DNA of 64,000 bases. Source: Daphnia pulex (Eukaryota > Arthropoda > Branchiopoda > Diplostraca > Daphniidae). Position 1 is the first letter of the stretch. The number at the start of each line of letters is the position of its first letter. This document shows positions 43,501-56,000 of this stretch, piece after piece. The notes under the pieces are model-generated. The model did not search any database. It worked only from the letters and a program-made list of their open reading frames with translations, and had not been told where the DNA came from. The DNA is taken from NCBI RefSeq assembly GCF_021134715.1, contig NC_060025.1, forward strand, positions 496,001-560,000, in the 5' to 3' direction. The position numbers and the translations under genes were made by a program.

Positions 43501-46500
43501 TAATAAATATAATGGATCTCAATAGAGGTGGGAGGGGATAGGGGGGGACTGCGGATCCATCTCATAACCATTGAAAAGCAGCCATGCACAAACGGAACCA
43601 TCCTCTTCTTCTTCTTCTCCTTCTTCTTCTTTTATATCTCTTTGACATTCAGGTTATTCTCTCCTTGGTCTCTACATCCCTTTCTTAAGTATATATATAT
43701 AGCCGGACAAAAAGCGAGAAGACGCGGAGGAAGAGAGAAAAGACGAGACGGAACGCGCGTCCGCTCCTGCTGCGCTAATGTCGAGGAGGTTGCATCACAC
43801 GCCACGATGCATTCGCAGGAGATCAATCCTCCCCTTCTTCGTCTTCCTCCTACACGTACACATCATCTTAATTCGGATACATCACTTTCTTTTGTGTGTA
43901 ACTTTTCTCTAGATGTAATAATAGGACCGTGTGTCATCCCTGTTTTATAATTGGTGCATCTCCTGTACGTGAGTTCTTCGGCTTATTTTATTGTAAATTT
44001 CATCTTTACGTTAATTATAATTATTGGTGGAAGACATGAAAAGCAAAATTTTAGTTGTCATTTGGGCGTAGACATTTGTGAAAATCATCTTGTTTGTTCA
44101 ACAGCGAAGAAAGAGCTACAAACACACACACAAACAGAGCCATCAATGCGCATCGGGCCGTCGCTGCTGCTGCTGTTTGCCGGCGAGAAAAGGTGCTGAG
44201 CTCGTCTATGGATGTTTTCTTCCGCGACATCGGAAGCGAGAGAAGAGAAGAAGACGATTTGAATTGAAACCAGGTGAAATGAGGAAGAAATAATCGACAC
44301 GGACGCATCAAAGAAAGACAATCAGAGAATTCGTCTCGGCGGAAAATGTAATCTTCCAACATTATCAAGGAAGAAGAAGAGGAGAGGAATGATGGGTTCC
44401 TCCATCACAGACATATATAAATACCGCCCTGATGCTGCTGCTGCTGGCGTCAATTCCGGGCGGGAACGGGAGCGCCAGCCGAGCGGCGAATGCGCTTCGC
44501 TCAACTCTCCAACAAGAAATGTAGAGATCAAGAGAAACTGAGCACGATCGCGACACGCTGTGATGTGCAGAGTGTTGATGTGTGCGTCGTCGTTGGTGGC
44601 AACGATTGTGCCTCGCTTCATAGTCTGTCAAGTGTTCTAACTGGCGGGGGGAGATGGAAATAAATATAGCGAGCGATCTGCGTTGCTGCTGCTGTACAGA
44701 CGAGACAATTTGATATGTGAAATGTCTGTGCTGTATAGGAAATGAGAAATTCCAGCAGCGTCGCAGCCAGCAGCCAGCAGCAGGAACGAAATATAAGAGA
44801 AAAGCTTTTCATCTCTCTTTTTTTCTTTTTCTATCAATGTGATGTAGGCGAGCGGCAGAAGCCTAGAGAACATGGTCTCTGCGTCAGCAGCGGCGACAGG
44901 GCAGCCGAGCGCAAATCAAACTCTAACACGTTTCCGTATGCATCGCCGCCCTGCTGTGCCATCGTCGCGCACATACTGACGAAACAAAAGGCCAAGACGC
45001 CGGAATATTTAAAATAAAAGAAAAAAGTAGAAAAAAGTGTCTTGCACACGAAACTTTTTCACCGGGTATTACCCTCTCGTGACTCGGTGGCGGTGGCAGC
45101 TCTCTCCGATCTTTTTTACTTGTCATTTTCACACGGTGGATTCTCTAAACGTGCGCAGCACAGCAGCCAGCCCGTGAAACGAAAATCCCTTCACTCGCAA
45201 GAAACGCGGGGAAATCGAATTGAAGGCCTAACTCCTCTCGCCCATGAGTATATAAGGCGCACTTTGTATTCTTTCGGCAGTTGCTTTTGGGTTCCGACGC
45301 CACTTGTCTGATTACACACGACACAAGTGTGTGTCTCATCTGCATACAAACACTTTTTCTTTTTTTTTTCTAATTCTATTTAAATCATTTCCCGTTCTGA
45401 GAGGACAAAGAGAAAAGAATTAGCGTCAAAATAGATATGAAACAGAAAAAGAAAAGAGGGTGTTTTCAATCATCCAAAGCTGTTATGATTATAACTTAAT
45501 CATTATTTCCACGACGGATACAAATGTTAACGGATATTGTCGATAACAAATATAGTAAGGGAATTAGCATGCGTGGCAATAGAGTGTCGATATGATTTCC
45601 TGTGAAGATGAGCAGCACTTCTCTAAACCCCTTTTCCAATTAAACGTCGCTTTGATATTTGGGAAATCAACAAAGGGACAAAGCTAAGGAGCGTGCCAGT
45701 TGTCGTTGTCGATACAGGAGGACCCGAAAGTCTCCCGCGGGTCTCTCGTGTCACCAGTCGACAAAGCCGTCATCGTCGACGTTCAACTTGGTGACGTTTC
45801 CATTAGGGAGAGAGAGACACGCGCGCTCCGAGATTTTCCCCAAAGTTCTATATAATCCAAGTGGGAAAAAAGGATTGGCCTTATCTGTAACTCACCAGTC
45901 TATATGTGTACGATATCTCTATCCAATGGCCTACAAATAACCAGACTATAGCTGCTGCTGCTGCCTGCTATGCTGGTATCATATCAAATGGATAAGGGAA
46001 AAATAAGTCTGGCGCCACTCAAATATTATTCCTCGACGCAAATGAGATACAACAATAATATGGGCACAATATGTTAGCTCGTGTCATGTCACTTTTGACA
46101 TTTATACTGTCACCGCCCCTCGATGGGCAGCCCCTGTTGATCTCTGACCCACTCTGCACTCTCTCCATTCAATCGAACCCTTCTCTTTGAACCACTACTG
46201 GGACTCTATTCAGATTGCTGGTGGACCCTTGATAGATATCGTTGAGGCCATTGACAATCATTAATTAGTCGTACATTGCGTAACAGCAATAACAGAAGCC
46301 TGTGTACTATGTCTAGCACGGACGAAATGTTGACTGTATATTACAAAAAATCCTTCATTTCGTTTTTTAAAAAAAGGATCTTTACATAATCTTGCAACTG
46401 GTGTTGCGTACATAAAGAAATTGCAAGAGGAATTTGCCTGTTTCCGGTTTCACGACTTTTCGTGATAATTAGTTTTTAGAAATGTCCTTCTATTCTGTTC

Positions 46501-49500
46501 TTTGTTTTGGTTTAGAAAAAAAATACTACCGGAGCTTTTAGCCTAGAAAACTAATTAGATTTGGTAATTCCGTGTTCACGTCTAAACAAGTCCATTTTAA
46601 TTCAAGTAATTGAACCCTTAATAACATTCAATAATATGATTAAATGACTCAAATCTTACGCAAAATAATTGCTCTATCATTTACACTCTGCTGTTCGTTA
46701 CAATTCATTTGCCATCCATGCAGGGCATATAGAAAGTGAAACAAAATCCATTCAAATTGATTTTGGGGTGGGCGCTATAGTAGGAAATGTGTCTGTTTAC
46801 TCTGCCGCTTCACAGCCGTATACTATAGAAAAGTATTACACACTCAACTGCTGGTTTCCGGATCTACTTGTCGGCCATAAGCTAGACATAGTGGACCGTA
46901 GAGCAGCAGCAGCAGCATCTTCCTCTGCGTAGAGATAGATATATAAATGTACGGCTCATTGCTTGCACGCGATGATGCGCTGGGAAGAAAAAATAAATAA
47001 ATAAAAAGGAAAAACGAGAAAAGAGTAAAGAGCATCAACAGAAAAAAAAAATCCTGCCGGAAGGGCGGGAGCGCCGTGCATCGGTCACGTGACTCAAAAA
47101 GCGGCACTGATCGAACGCTCTTTTCTTCTTTTTTTCCCTTTCTTATTCCTCCGCTACTGCTGCCTGTGGCGATTCATCGAAAACCCCGTCGTCATATCTA
47201 TTGACTCTGCGACACACACAAAGACTGCATATAACATATTGAAACTGGCGTGCCTCTCTCTTTTATCTCTATGATATCTCTATAAAGTTTATTTGTTTCC
47301 GATCTCGTATATACCCCCCGCGCGCAGCACAAATACACATAGAATGCGTGTTGGTGCTGCAGCCCATGTCCCTTTTTTATTCTTTTTATTATTATTTGTG
47401 TGTACAAAAGAGTCTAGATAGATGATATCCCCGCCATTGATGAGTGCCGAGTATATAAATATAATAATATTGTTCTCTCTCGTCTTTATTGATACATCTA
47501 CTTTTGTCGGCTAACAGCGGCTTTCTTGTCCGGCGGGCGGGCAGCCTCTTTTTTGGCCATCAATAGATGGATGGCGAGCTTCCGACTAGAGAGGGAGAGG
47601 AACGGACACCGGAAGACGATCAGCCATTAGGAGGTCAACCGCTCTATCTCGCCGCAGAGATCACAACTGACAACATCAGTCTCTCTCTCTTGGTTTCCTC
47701 TCTCAAAGGGGCCCAATCGTTTAGCTGGCCAACGAGCCGGAACACACCACCCCCAGCTCAGTTCTTATAATATTCTGCTGCCGTGTCAGTTGCGACGTGG
47801 TCAGTCCGTTGTCACTCCGAAGTTCCACTCAGATTTCCAGATATCTTGTACGAAAGAAAGTCATCAACATACAGCCCCCGCTCTCCGTTTTAAGTTTTAT
47901 CACCGCCAATCTTTTCAAGTGCCAGTTGTTGTTGGAGGGTCAAAAATAAAATCCGACATTGTTACTAGACTCGTTGAACTGTGCGATAATGAAAAATAAA
48001 ATCAAAAGCGAACGACGACGACGACGACGGTCGGACCCTTTTTCGGTTTTAATCGGTGAAAGGGAGGGCGATAGAACTGCGTGAGACTTTGGTTCATATC
48101 ACTTGACATGGATCCGTTCTATATATAGTATAACAAGAGGATTTGTTTGTATTGCTTCTCTGAGACTGTTGTTGTTGTTGTTATTACGATCAGACCCTCT
48201 ATAGCTGCGCTCTTAATGTCACAAATGGATACACACAGTTTGACTGGGGGGACGCCCGGGACACGCGACCAGGCGCGTGCTGCAACACTTGCAATCTCTG
48301 TATCTCTCTCCCGTTATAATATCCTCTTCAAAAAGATTCTTCCGCCGAGCTCAATCTCCGTGCGGATGCTGCCCTGGCACGGTGTCATATCCAACACACA
48401 CAAACGGCACGCGACTCCTCAAAAGAAATGAAACCCCCACCCACCCACCACCCATAGATATAAGGTCGTCACTATAAAATATTAGAATCTAAAGCGCTCA
48501 AAAAAGAAGTGTCGATATATATAACCCCTTTATTTTTTCCTATTGTGTGTGTGAACCAAATAACAGGAGAAAAAATCAAACTCGGGATGATTCGAAGTGG
48601 AAGACTTTCATGTCCTCCAAAGTCAATGACGTTCGTGATTTAAATGAACGCGCACATCGCCCGCGTTTCACGCCTACGTTGATTTCAATCGACCGACATT
48701 CAAGAGCTTTTATTTCTTTAACATTGTCAAGGAATAGATTGTCTTTATATATACCTACATCACCGGACACATAACGAACTATACGTTGAGAGAATACGAA
48801 CGAATGTCAAGGTGGTCCGCTATATACTTTTGAAAAATTTGAATATTTCTATGTTGAAAATAAGAAAATGAAATTGCCGAAAAATGTAGAAGAAAGGAGG
48901 AATTGGTAGGAAAAAAGAGAGATCTTGACTGGCTGGTCGAATGCATGAGCGACGCTGAAGATTGCGTGGTAAAGTCATTAGCGAGGGGGGGGATGAACGA
49001 GGGAGAGCAGCGAGCGAATTCAGCGATTCGGAATCAATTGGTCACGTGGTTTTCTTTGAACTAGAAAGTCTGCATCAGCTAAGAAGAAGGGGGAGAGAGA
49101 AAAAAAAAGTGGAAATTTTGTGCTCATCATCGTCCTTCTCTCTCCCTATGCGACACTCGAAAAATAATAAAAATAAAATAACCCGAGAATATCCGCAGAG
49201 CCTTTGGATTCCGGATTCATCGATCGAAAGTTTCCAGCCCCGACCGCATCTCTAAAAATTCGATGAAGATGAGATGAAACTTAAATCATCCCCCCACTAC
49301 TCCTTTCTTGAGTGAACCTTGATGCTATTATAACCCAATCGCGTTCTCGTATCTATTCGGGAGTCCCGGCGGCCACACAATCCGCTGCTGAATGATTTTC
49401 TGGGCTTTTTTTATTATTATTATTTTTTCATCCCTTGAAATTGCTCCTGATATCGCCCATAGCTTAAGCCTATCTAACCCCGTTGATTCAGTACTTGGAA

Positions 49501-52500
49501 CGCAATTGACTTGCCACTTGACTCGCGCCCTCTGTCCCCCCCCCCTCCCGCGATATTCAATGGCCAAAGTTAGTTCTGTGTTCCACTCGACTTCTAATAG
49601 AACTCGACGAGAACTTGTTACAACATTGACGTTCCTCCTTAACAGGCTTTACCATCCTAAAAGTTCCAGGAAAAAATTGATTTTGGCTGTTATGTTGTTT
49701 TTTGAGACTTGGATCGAATCGCTATAGAGTCTGCCCGTGAATATTACAACAGTAACTTCCAACTTCCCTAAATAATAATGATTCCTAGTCCTCAAAGAAT
49801 TGAACAAAATATTAAAGAGTGTTTAAGTTGCTTCGCCAACGAGAACCATTACGTGACTTGTCAGATGGATAATGTTGCACAAGGAAACTCTTGAGATGCC
49901 TGAAATAATTCCTTCACCATTTTCTTCTAATTCGGCAATGGCCTCTGACAAGAAAGGAACCTGAGTCTGTGTCTCTCTACCTCTGCCAGATTTTTACACT
50001 TCAAAATAATTCACACTCGGGTTTTAAAAATTAAGACAAACATGACGGTACCTGCCAAAATAGTAAAATATCCAATGGTAAAGTTCCCAAATTATTTCCT
50101 TTTAGGTTTGATCGATGATTTCCCACTTTCTAAAATTAAAACGCAAAAAGACGTTTCATGTGTCATTCGCTAAATTGTCTGCAATGTTCTGGAATTGTTT
50201 ATATGGTATTGCGTTTGCCAAATTGCGAAAAATGAATTGGAAATTGAATTGAATTTATTTTTAAAAAATTATCGAGTTGTTTATCGAATTTGTCTTTGAA
50301 AAAAAAACCCAATTCTAAATAAAACAAGATATTGGGAAAAACTCGACTTGTCCCTAAATCAAAATGAAATAAAGATGTCTCCCAAACATTTTTTCCCAGA
50401 AGAAGAAAAAAAAAAGGGCGTACATATCATCAAAGAGTATATATAATTTATATCCTAAGATGAAATGGAAGTGAGTTGTACGTTTATAGGGTTTGGGTCG
50501 TGTGTTCAACAGACGGGAAATAACGGCGTCAGTCTGTGTAGTGTAGATGCGCCTCCACCCCATTTTCCTTCAACCGACCGACCCCCCCATTTTCTCTCTT
50601 TCTCTTCGACGACGTGGTGCATGGAGAAAAGCGGAGGAGGACTGTGTGCAAGTCTAAAGGAGGGAGCGAGTTTGTGTGTTGCAGCCGAGCTCTGCGCGGG
50701 CCGCCTATGCGGCAGAAATCGCATTCCGGTCAACCAGGCGGAATGGTATAGACTTTAGAGGATCAGCTGGGGCTCTCTCTGTGCTGCATGTACATAAGAC
50801 CTTGCGACTCGATGCAAAATTGTTTTTTTTTTCTTTCTTTCCTTTCTTCTTTTTCTTCTTTATATTCTCCATTCTCTTATATTATCTCTTTTCTTATATT
50901 CCTTCCTTTATTTTCTCCCCGACGAATCTTCCTATTCATACGAATCTATTCGATAGATTTTTATATTTTTACATTTCTCTCTTCTCAGCCAAGACCCGAA
51001 AAACTGGACTCAAAAACCTATTCTGGCATCTTCTTTTGTGCCGCGCCTATAGAGAGAGACCGACGAGTCATTTCATCCAGCCGATCCCACTCTCTCTCCA
51101 TCATTTCTCCCACGACATCTTCCGCCATCATTCTCTTTCTTCGCTTCGCTCTCACTATATATTCCGATATGACTGCAATGTCAAATAAGTATAAATGTAT
51201 ACTTATATTTGATAATCAGGTAATGTATAGACTATATATTTCTATGGCGTGGAACTTGAAATTCACCAAAGAGTTTGGCACAAATTCCCAAGAACAAACT
51301 GAACTGAATAAATAAACTCGAGTTGCTGGGAATTTTGTTTGAACGCGAAAATTGGCACTGGTGAAACTCTCGTCAAATGGCGAACGGCGACGACTTTTGA
51401 CCGCGGTCCGTGCCAGGCGCCAGCCAAAGCGGATGGAAAAGTTGATTGTGAAGGAAGAGAGAAAGCGCAGAGCTATATAGAAGAGAATAAAGGATATGAC
51501 ATCACGGCTGACCGAGCGCATTCGTACATACGCGCACACACACACAAAAGAGGAACGGAGCCGCTGGCAGCTGTTGGAGATGGCCAGCAAAGAGAGAAGG
51601 AGGAAGCCTCAAGTTAACTTTTTGTGAGCGTTTAAAATTGTGCCAACCCCGCGTGTGTGTCTCCCGCTCGGCGATGGATGCCACAACGCCGAAACCCCCT
51701 TCCAGCAGCAGCAGCAGCAGCGCTAACTAGATGCGTCTAGTTTCGCAAAATCACCCGGCCATGTGCACTTGATCACGGATTGTGTGGACTGGACGCAACT
51801 GGGAGGGGGCGAGGTCGAAACTTTCGTTTCTCGGCTACGCGGGATTGATGTCGGTTGATTAGCGGGTCTATCAAATTTAAAAATATCACAAACCAATCCG
51901 ACCCAAACGAATGAAATCAAATTCTATAGTTATAGGGATGAATCATATTATTCGGCGGTCTTGTTTGTAGGTTGGCCAAGCCAGAAAAGGGAAAAGCTTC
52001 GCCTACATCAGCTGTCATAATCTCTGTATTGATGTTGATTGAATAGGGTGTGCCGAGCCTTCCATGAATAAGGGCTGGGAGGAGGGTGTTATTTTATTTT
52101 TTTGGGCGCGATATAGTTGGAGGAATCAAAACAACAACAAGGACATCGAGATAAGAAGAGAAAGAAAAAAAATCAAAATCTCTTTTGATATAGGGAATTG
52201 CGCACCCTTATGCTGGCCTTTCACTGCGGAGGCTACACACAATAACGCGCCCAGCAGATCGGCGGCGGCTATAGATTTCTCAGGCGCGATTACACCGTGT
52301 CTGCCAAGGGATCACGGGCCATCTGTCCGACACCTTTACCTTTCCCACAAACTCTCGTCCGTTCGTTTAGCGAGCAAAGGACTAAGCGGACATTGCGGGC
52401 CGGGTGTGAAAATTCCATAAAAGCTCGCCATTTCGCTACAGGATCAACCAGTGCAATTGATTTCAACCGAATGTTATCCAATTAAAAAAAATTCGTAAAT

Positions 52501-52880
52501 TTCAACATTCAAAAAACAAAATTCAGAGACCAAATCGTCCGTCATTAAAACAATTTCCAATTTAAAATAAAAATGTATCATTGATTTTTCAAGAGCCTTT
52601 CGACAAAGAAAATCAATCACTTGTAACCATTTCGATATGCAATTCTCTAGTTTCTCTCTTTCTAGCCTATATAGACACACATAAATCTTTATCTACTGAT
52701 TAGATTTGTTAGGAGGCCATTTTTTTCTACCCTCTTCTTCAACATCCCTCCCTGTTCTTTTTTTTTCCTCCCGATACGAACATCGAGGAGCATATCAATA
52801 GCGAAGGCTCGATTCAAGAAGGGATCAAATGCTGTGTGCCCCAGTCTCTATCCCCCCCCCTCTCTCAATCTAACTTTCTT
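43501..52880. other. long intergenic or intronic stretch, no supported genes
   Basis: About 9.4 kb of mixed-composition DNA with CT, CAG, GAA and ACG microsatellites (for example ACG repeats near 48015 and CAG repeats near 51705). The frames visible on either strand overlap one another and lack splice logic or recognisable domains. GTCACGTG E-boxes lie at 47084-47093 (full palindrome GTCACGTGAC) and 49041-49048. Confidence 0.55.
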
Positions 52881-53018
52881 TTATGTATCCTGTCGCTGCT
52901 GCTGCTGCTGTCGCTCTTCCTGCTCCAGCACAGTGATGAGTTCATCGACGTTGAGAATGCGCCCACTGATCTTGGCCAGTCGAGCGCGAAAGCCATTAGC
53001 CACGCATGTCATGCACAT
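52881..53018 (-). CDS. possible terminal coding exon of an unrecognised minus-strand gene
   Basis: On the minus strand an acceptor (CATATACAG) is followed by 45 codons and a stop: MCMTCVANGFRARLAKISGR, then ILNVDELITVLEQEE, then a short Gln run and RQDT. Codon third positions are rich in C and G (GCC AAG ATC, CTC AAC GTC, GTG CTG GAG CAG), unlike the AT-rich surroundings, and the ILNVDELITVLEQ part looks like an amphipathic helix. I do not recognise the family. The frame phase at the acceptor is compatible with the candidate exon ending at 59906 on the same strand. The plus strand is open over the same bases, which weakens the case. Confidence 0.3.
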   Translation of the reverse strand: MCMTCVANGFRARLAKISGRILNVDELITVLEQEERQQQQQRQDT

Positions 53019-56000
53019 CTGTATATGTTAAAGGGGGAAATAGAAAATAGAAAAGGTTCGGATGCGATAGCTCGGCTCCACGTTTTGGCGACTCGGCATC
53101 GAAGATCATCCTGCACACGAACCTCGGCCGTCGTTGGTTTCGTTCGTGCATCGCCACGACACACACAAACGGAATGGGTAGGCGCATTTTCGGCATCTCT
53201 ACTACTCCTACACACATCCAAAATTCGTGAAATTGATTCGCTCAAAAGCATCGGCGGCTTTTAACGTTGATGAATGCAACTATTCCCGTGTCGTTCGGCA
53301 TGTCGAAATGTGTAAAACAGGACCACACGATATAACCAGAGGTTCGCTATTACATTTCCTATTGCGTCTACATATGTTTGGGGCGGAATCATTACAACTT
53401 GTCGGATATAGCCTGGACGCGCAAAAACATGAGTCTCTTTATAATCTCAACTAATCGCAATGGCTATAATAAAGCCCCCCGGCATCGCTCCTTTTGCCCG
53501 TTGCGTCTCAAACTGATGGGACTGGTCTCGTTTTCACGCTCGGTTGACCAGCGTTTCGGAATCTCTCCGAATCACTCCCCCCTCTACATATACTTCCGTG
53601 CGGATGTAGTATAAGACACATCAGCTTCGCTCTATATATCTCTGTCCCTTTTTAAGAGACAAGGAGGGTCAAATGATATGGGGTGGGGTGGGTGTATCGC
53701 GCGGTCAGTCGCCGGTATTACGCAATGGTGGATATATGCGGTACTCCACAAATATGGACCCCTTCTTTTCCACCCTTCTTATTCTCAGTTTTCCCGTATA
53801 CTACGTGGCACACGCCCCATAAAGCAGCAGGCCACCACCACCACCACCTACAGAGTTTGTGTGTCTTGTGTACGTGTGTGTAATATTTCTCCCATTGATA
53901 GGGATCCGGCGATGCGAGAAAAAATCCCAGAGTCAACTTTTTGGGGTTTCTACATATAAAAAGGTTGGCGCAGTTTTTTGGAAAAACAACGGGGAAAAAA
54001 AGGGCAGGCATGCGTTCACATGTATATGATGATTATTATGGGTATAGCTTTAATGGCGCTTGGATGTTTGGATCTTGAACTAAGAGTCTGAATCGATACT
54101 GGAAGTATCTGCCATGGCAACAAGAACTGCTGGATAGAAAAGCAAGTGGAAGGCAGCCAAGTCTATTTTTCTTCTTTCATTTTATATATTCGGGGGTTGT
54201 TCTATATATCGTCGTATATTACATGGAGAGAGTCTCTCTCTTTGGCTGCTGGCGGAAGAGAAAAAAAAATGAGAAACGCGTATAAGAAATCCAGCGGGGA
54301 AGGATCGGGAATGGCAGAGGTGGAGCTCGACTGATGTGGAGGAGGGGGGTGCCAGCCCGAAGGCGGGATGCAATCGAACCGGATAACTAGCAAGAGGGGG
54401 GAGTAAGGATGGCGGAGGAGGAACCAGCTCGCTAGTATTATTGGTTCCTTTTTCTCAGTCACGGAAGACGCTGGAGCCCCTTCAGGGCGGAGTCTCAGCT
54501 CTCTACTCCGGATATTTCTTCCATCTTCTTTTTCTTTACATCACAAACTTCCTTTTTATCTGTATGACACCATACCATCTCAGAATAAAATGAAGTTAAC
54601 TATGTATACTAACTTAGGAATTCGACACCAAATTTTCAGTAAGGATCTAACACTCTAAAATGTTGGACGAATTACATAATAATTGTCCACTGGATTATGT
54701 CAGCCCCACCACTGCTCTATACTTGTGCGTCGGATATTTTTGGGAGATTCGAAATGAATCAAATGGGCACGGATAAATCCGAAAATGATTTTGGCTCAAA
54801 AATCCTAGAAGAAGAAGAAGAAGAATCTGTGTGACGGGATAGCGAGAAAGGTGTTTGACGAGAGAGTCGAGGACTGGCATATTGACAGGACCCACCACTT
54901 TCCTTTATACTGTGCCGCATTCTGGTTGAGTTCAGATGACTGGCAATCAGTCGATCCAGGCAGTAGTCAGTCAGCCAAGCCGGTCCTAGTGGCTCTCTTC
55001 TAGTAGTTTCACGTCTGTCTGTCTATACACATCCAATGTGGGGAGGAGGTGGTGGATAGGTGGAATCGCAGAGAGTCAAAGGGCGGAGACGACCATGGTG
55101 GGGGCCAGAAAGAGAGAGAGGGGGGGCTAGCTCACATATTACGCGCTATTTCGGGAATCTGAACGACAGGGTCCCGACGGATGGATAGAGAATCGGCGTT
55201 GCGGCTAAATGCAAAATTACACGTAGCGGTGAGCAAGCTTCCAGCCGTGATCCGTGATGAAACACATCCACACAGCACACACACAACAACCAACAACATT
55301 TTACTTCTTCCGGGATGTTTCCCCTCACCGCAATGGGAAAACCGCGAATAGGACCGTGATATCTGCTCGGGCTAGCAGAATAAAGCACGTCCCTCTCTCC
55401 TCTCGGTTGACATCAACACGGTCCTTCAGGACCCAGGACCGGAGGGGGGCCTACCCAATCCCATCAGCCAATTAGGTATCCTTTGCACCTGTCTGCTCCA
55501 GCGGTTTTCGGAGTGGACATGCGAGACCCTCCAACCGGAGCTGGGCAGCAGCCCATCTCTATATAACGACGACGAAGCTGCACAGCACTTCAACATTCCC
55601 TGTGCAGTTAAACATGATCACGCACACTAGGGAAAACCTGAACTATTCCGTCATAATTCGTCTGATTGTAATTTATTCCCCGAAATCGTCACGGTCAGCT
55701 GCTGCTGCTGTGCAGTAGTCGCTCCGCACCGGCAGACGTGTGAATGACATTGACGAGAATAACCGAGAAAAAAAGGAGAAGATGATCAAGGTGAAAGATA
55801 TGCAAATTTAACAAGAAAAAAGGTGTGGTGCCGGGTGGTCCCGGCTGCTTTGATATCCCCTCTCTCCCGTTTCCCGATCACGCTTCGTTGGAGAATCCGA
55901 TTGGAGTCGAATGGATCTACAAATTCACCAGAAGCAGCGCATTTATCTGACGCGCCCGTCAACTTGATTGACTTCTTTTCTTTTTGGCGTAGACGCAATA

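Noticed and set aside
43528..43950. 140-codon plus-strand frame
   Set aside because: Begins in simple CTT-rich sequence, has no splice context and no recognisable domain.
46669..46932. 87-codon plus-strand frame resembling ordinary protein
   Set aside because: No acceptor or donor logic, no similarity I recognise, and it ends in a GCA repeat; probably chance.
52836..53264. 142-codon plus-strand frame
   Set aside because: It runs across CT-rich and CTG-repeat sequence with no domain or good codon bias; the minus strand of the same bases looks more coding.
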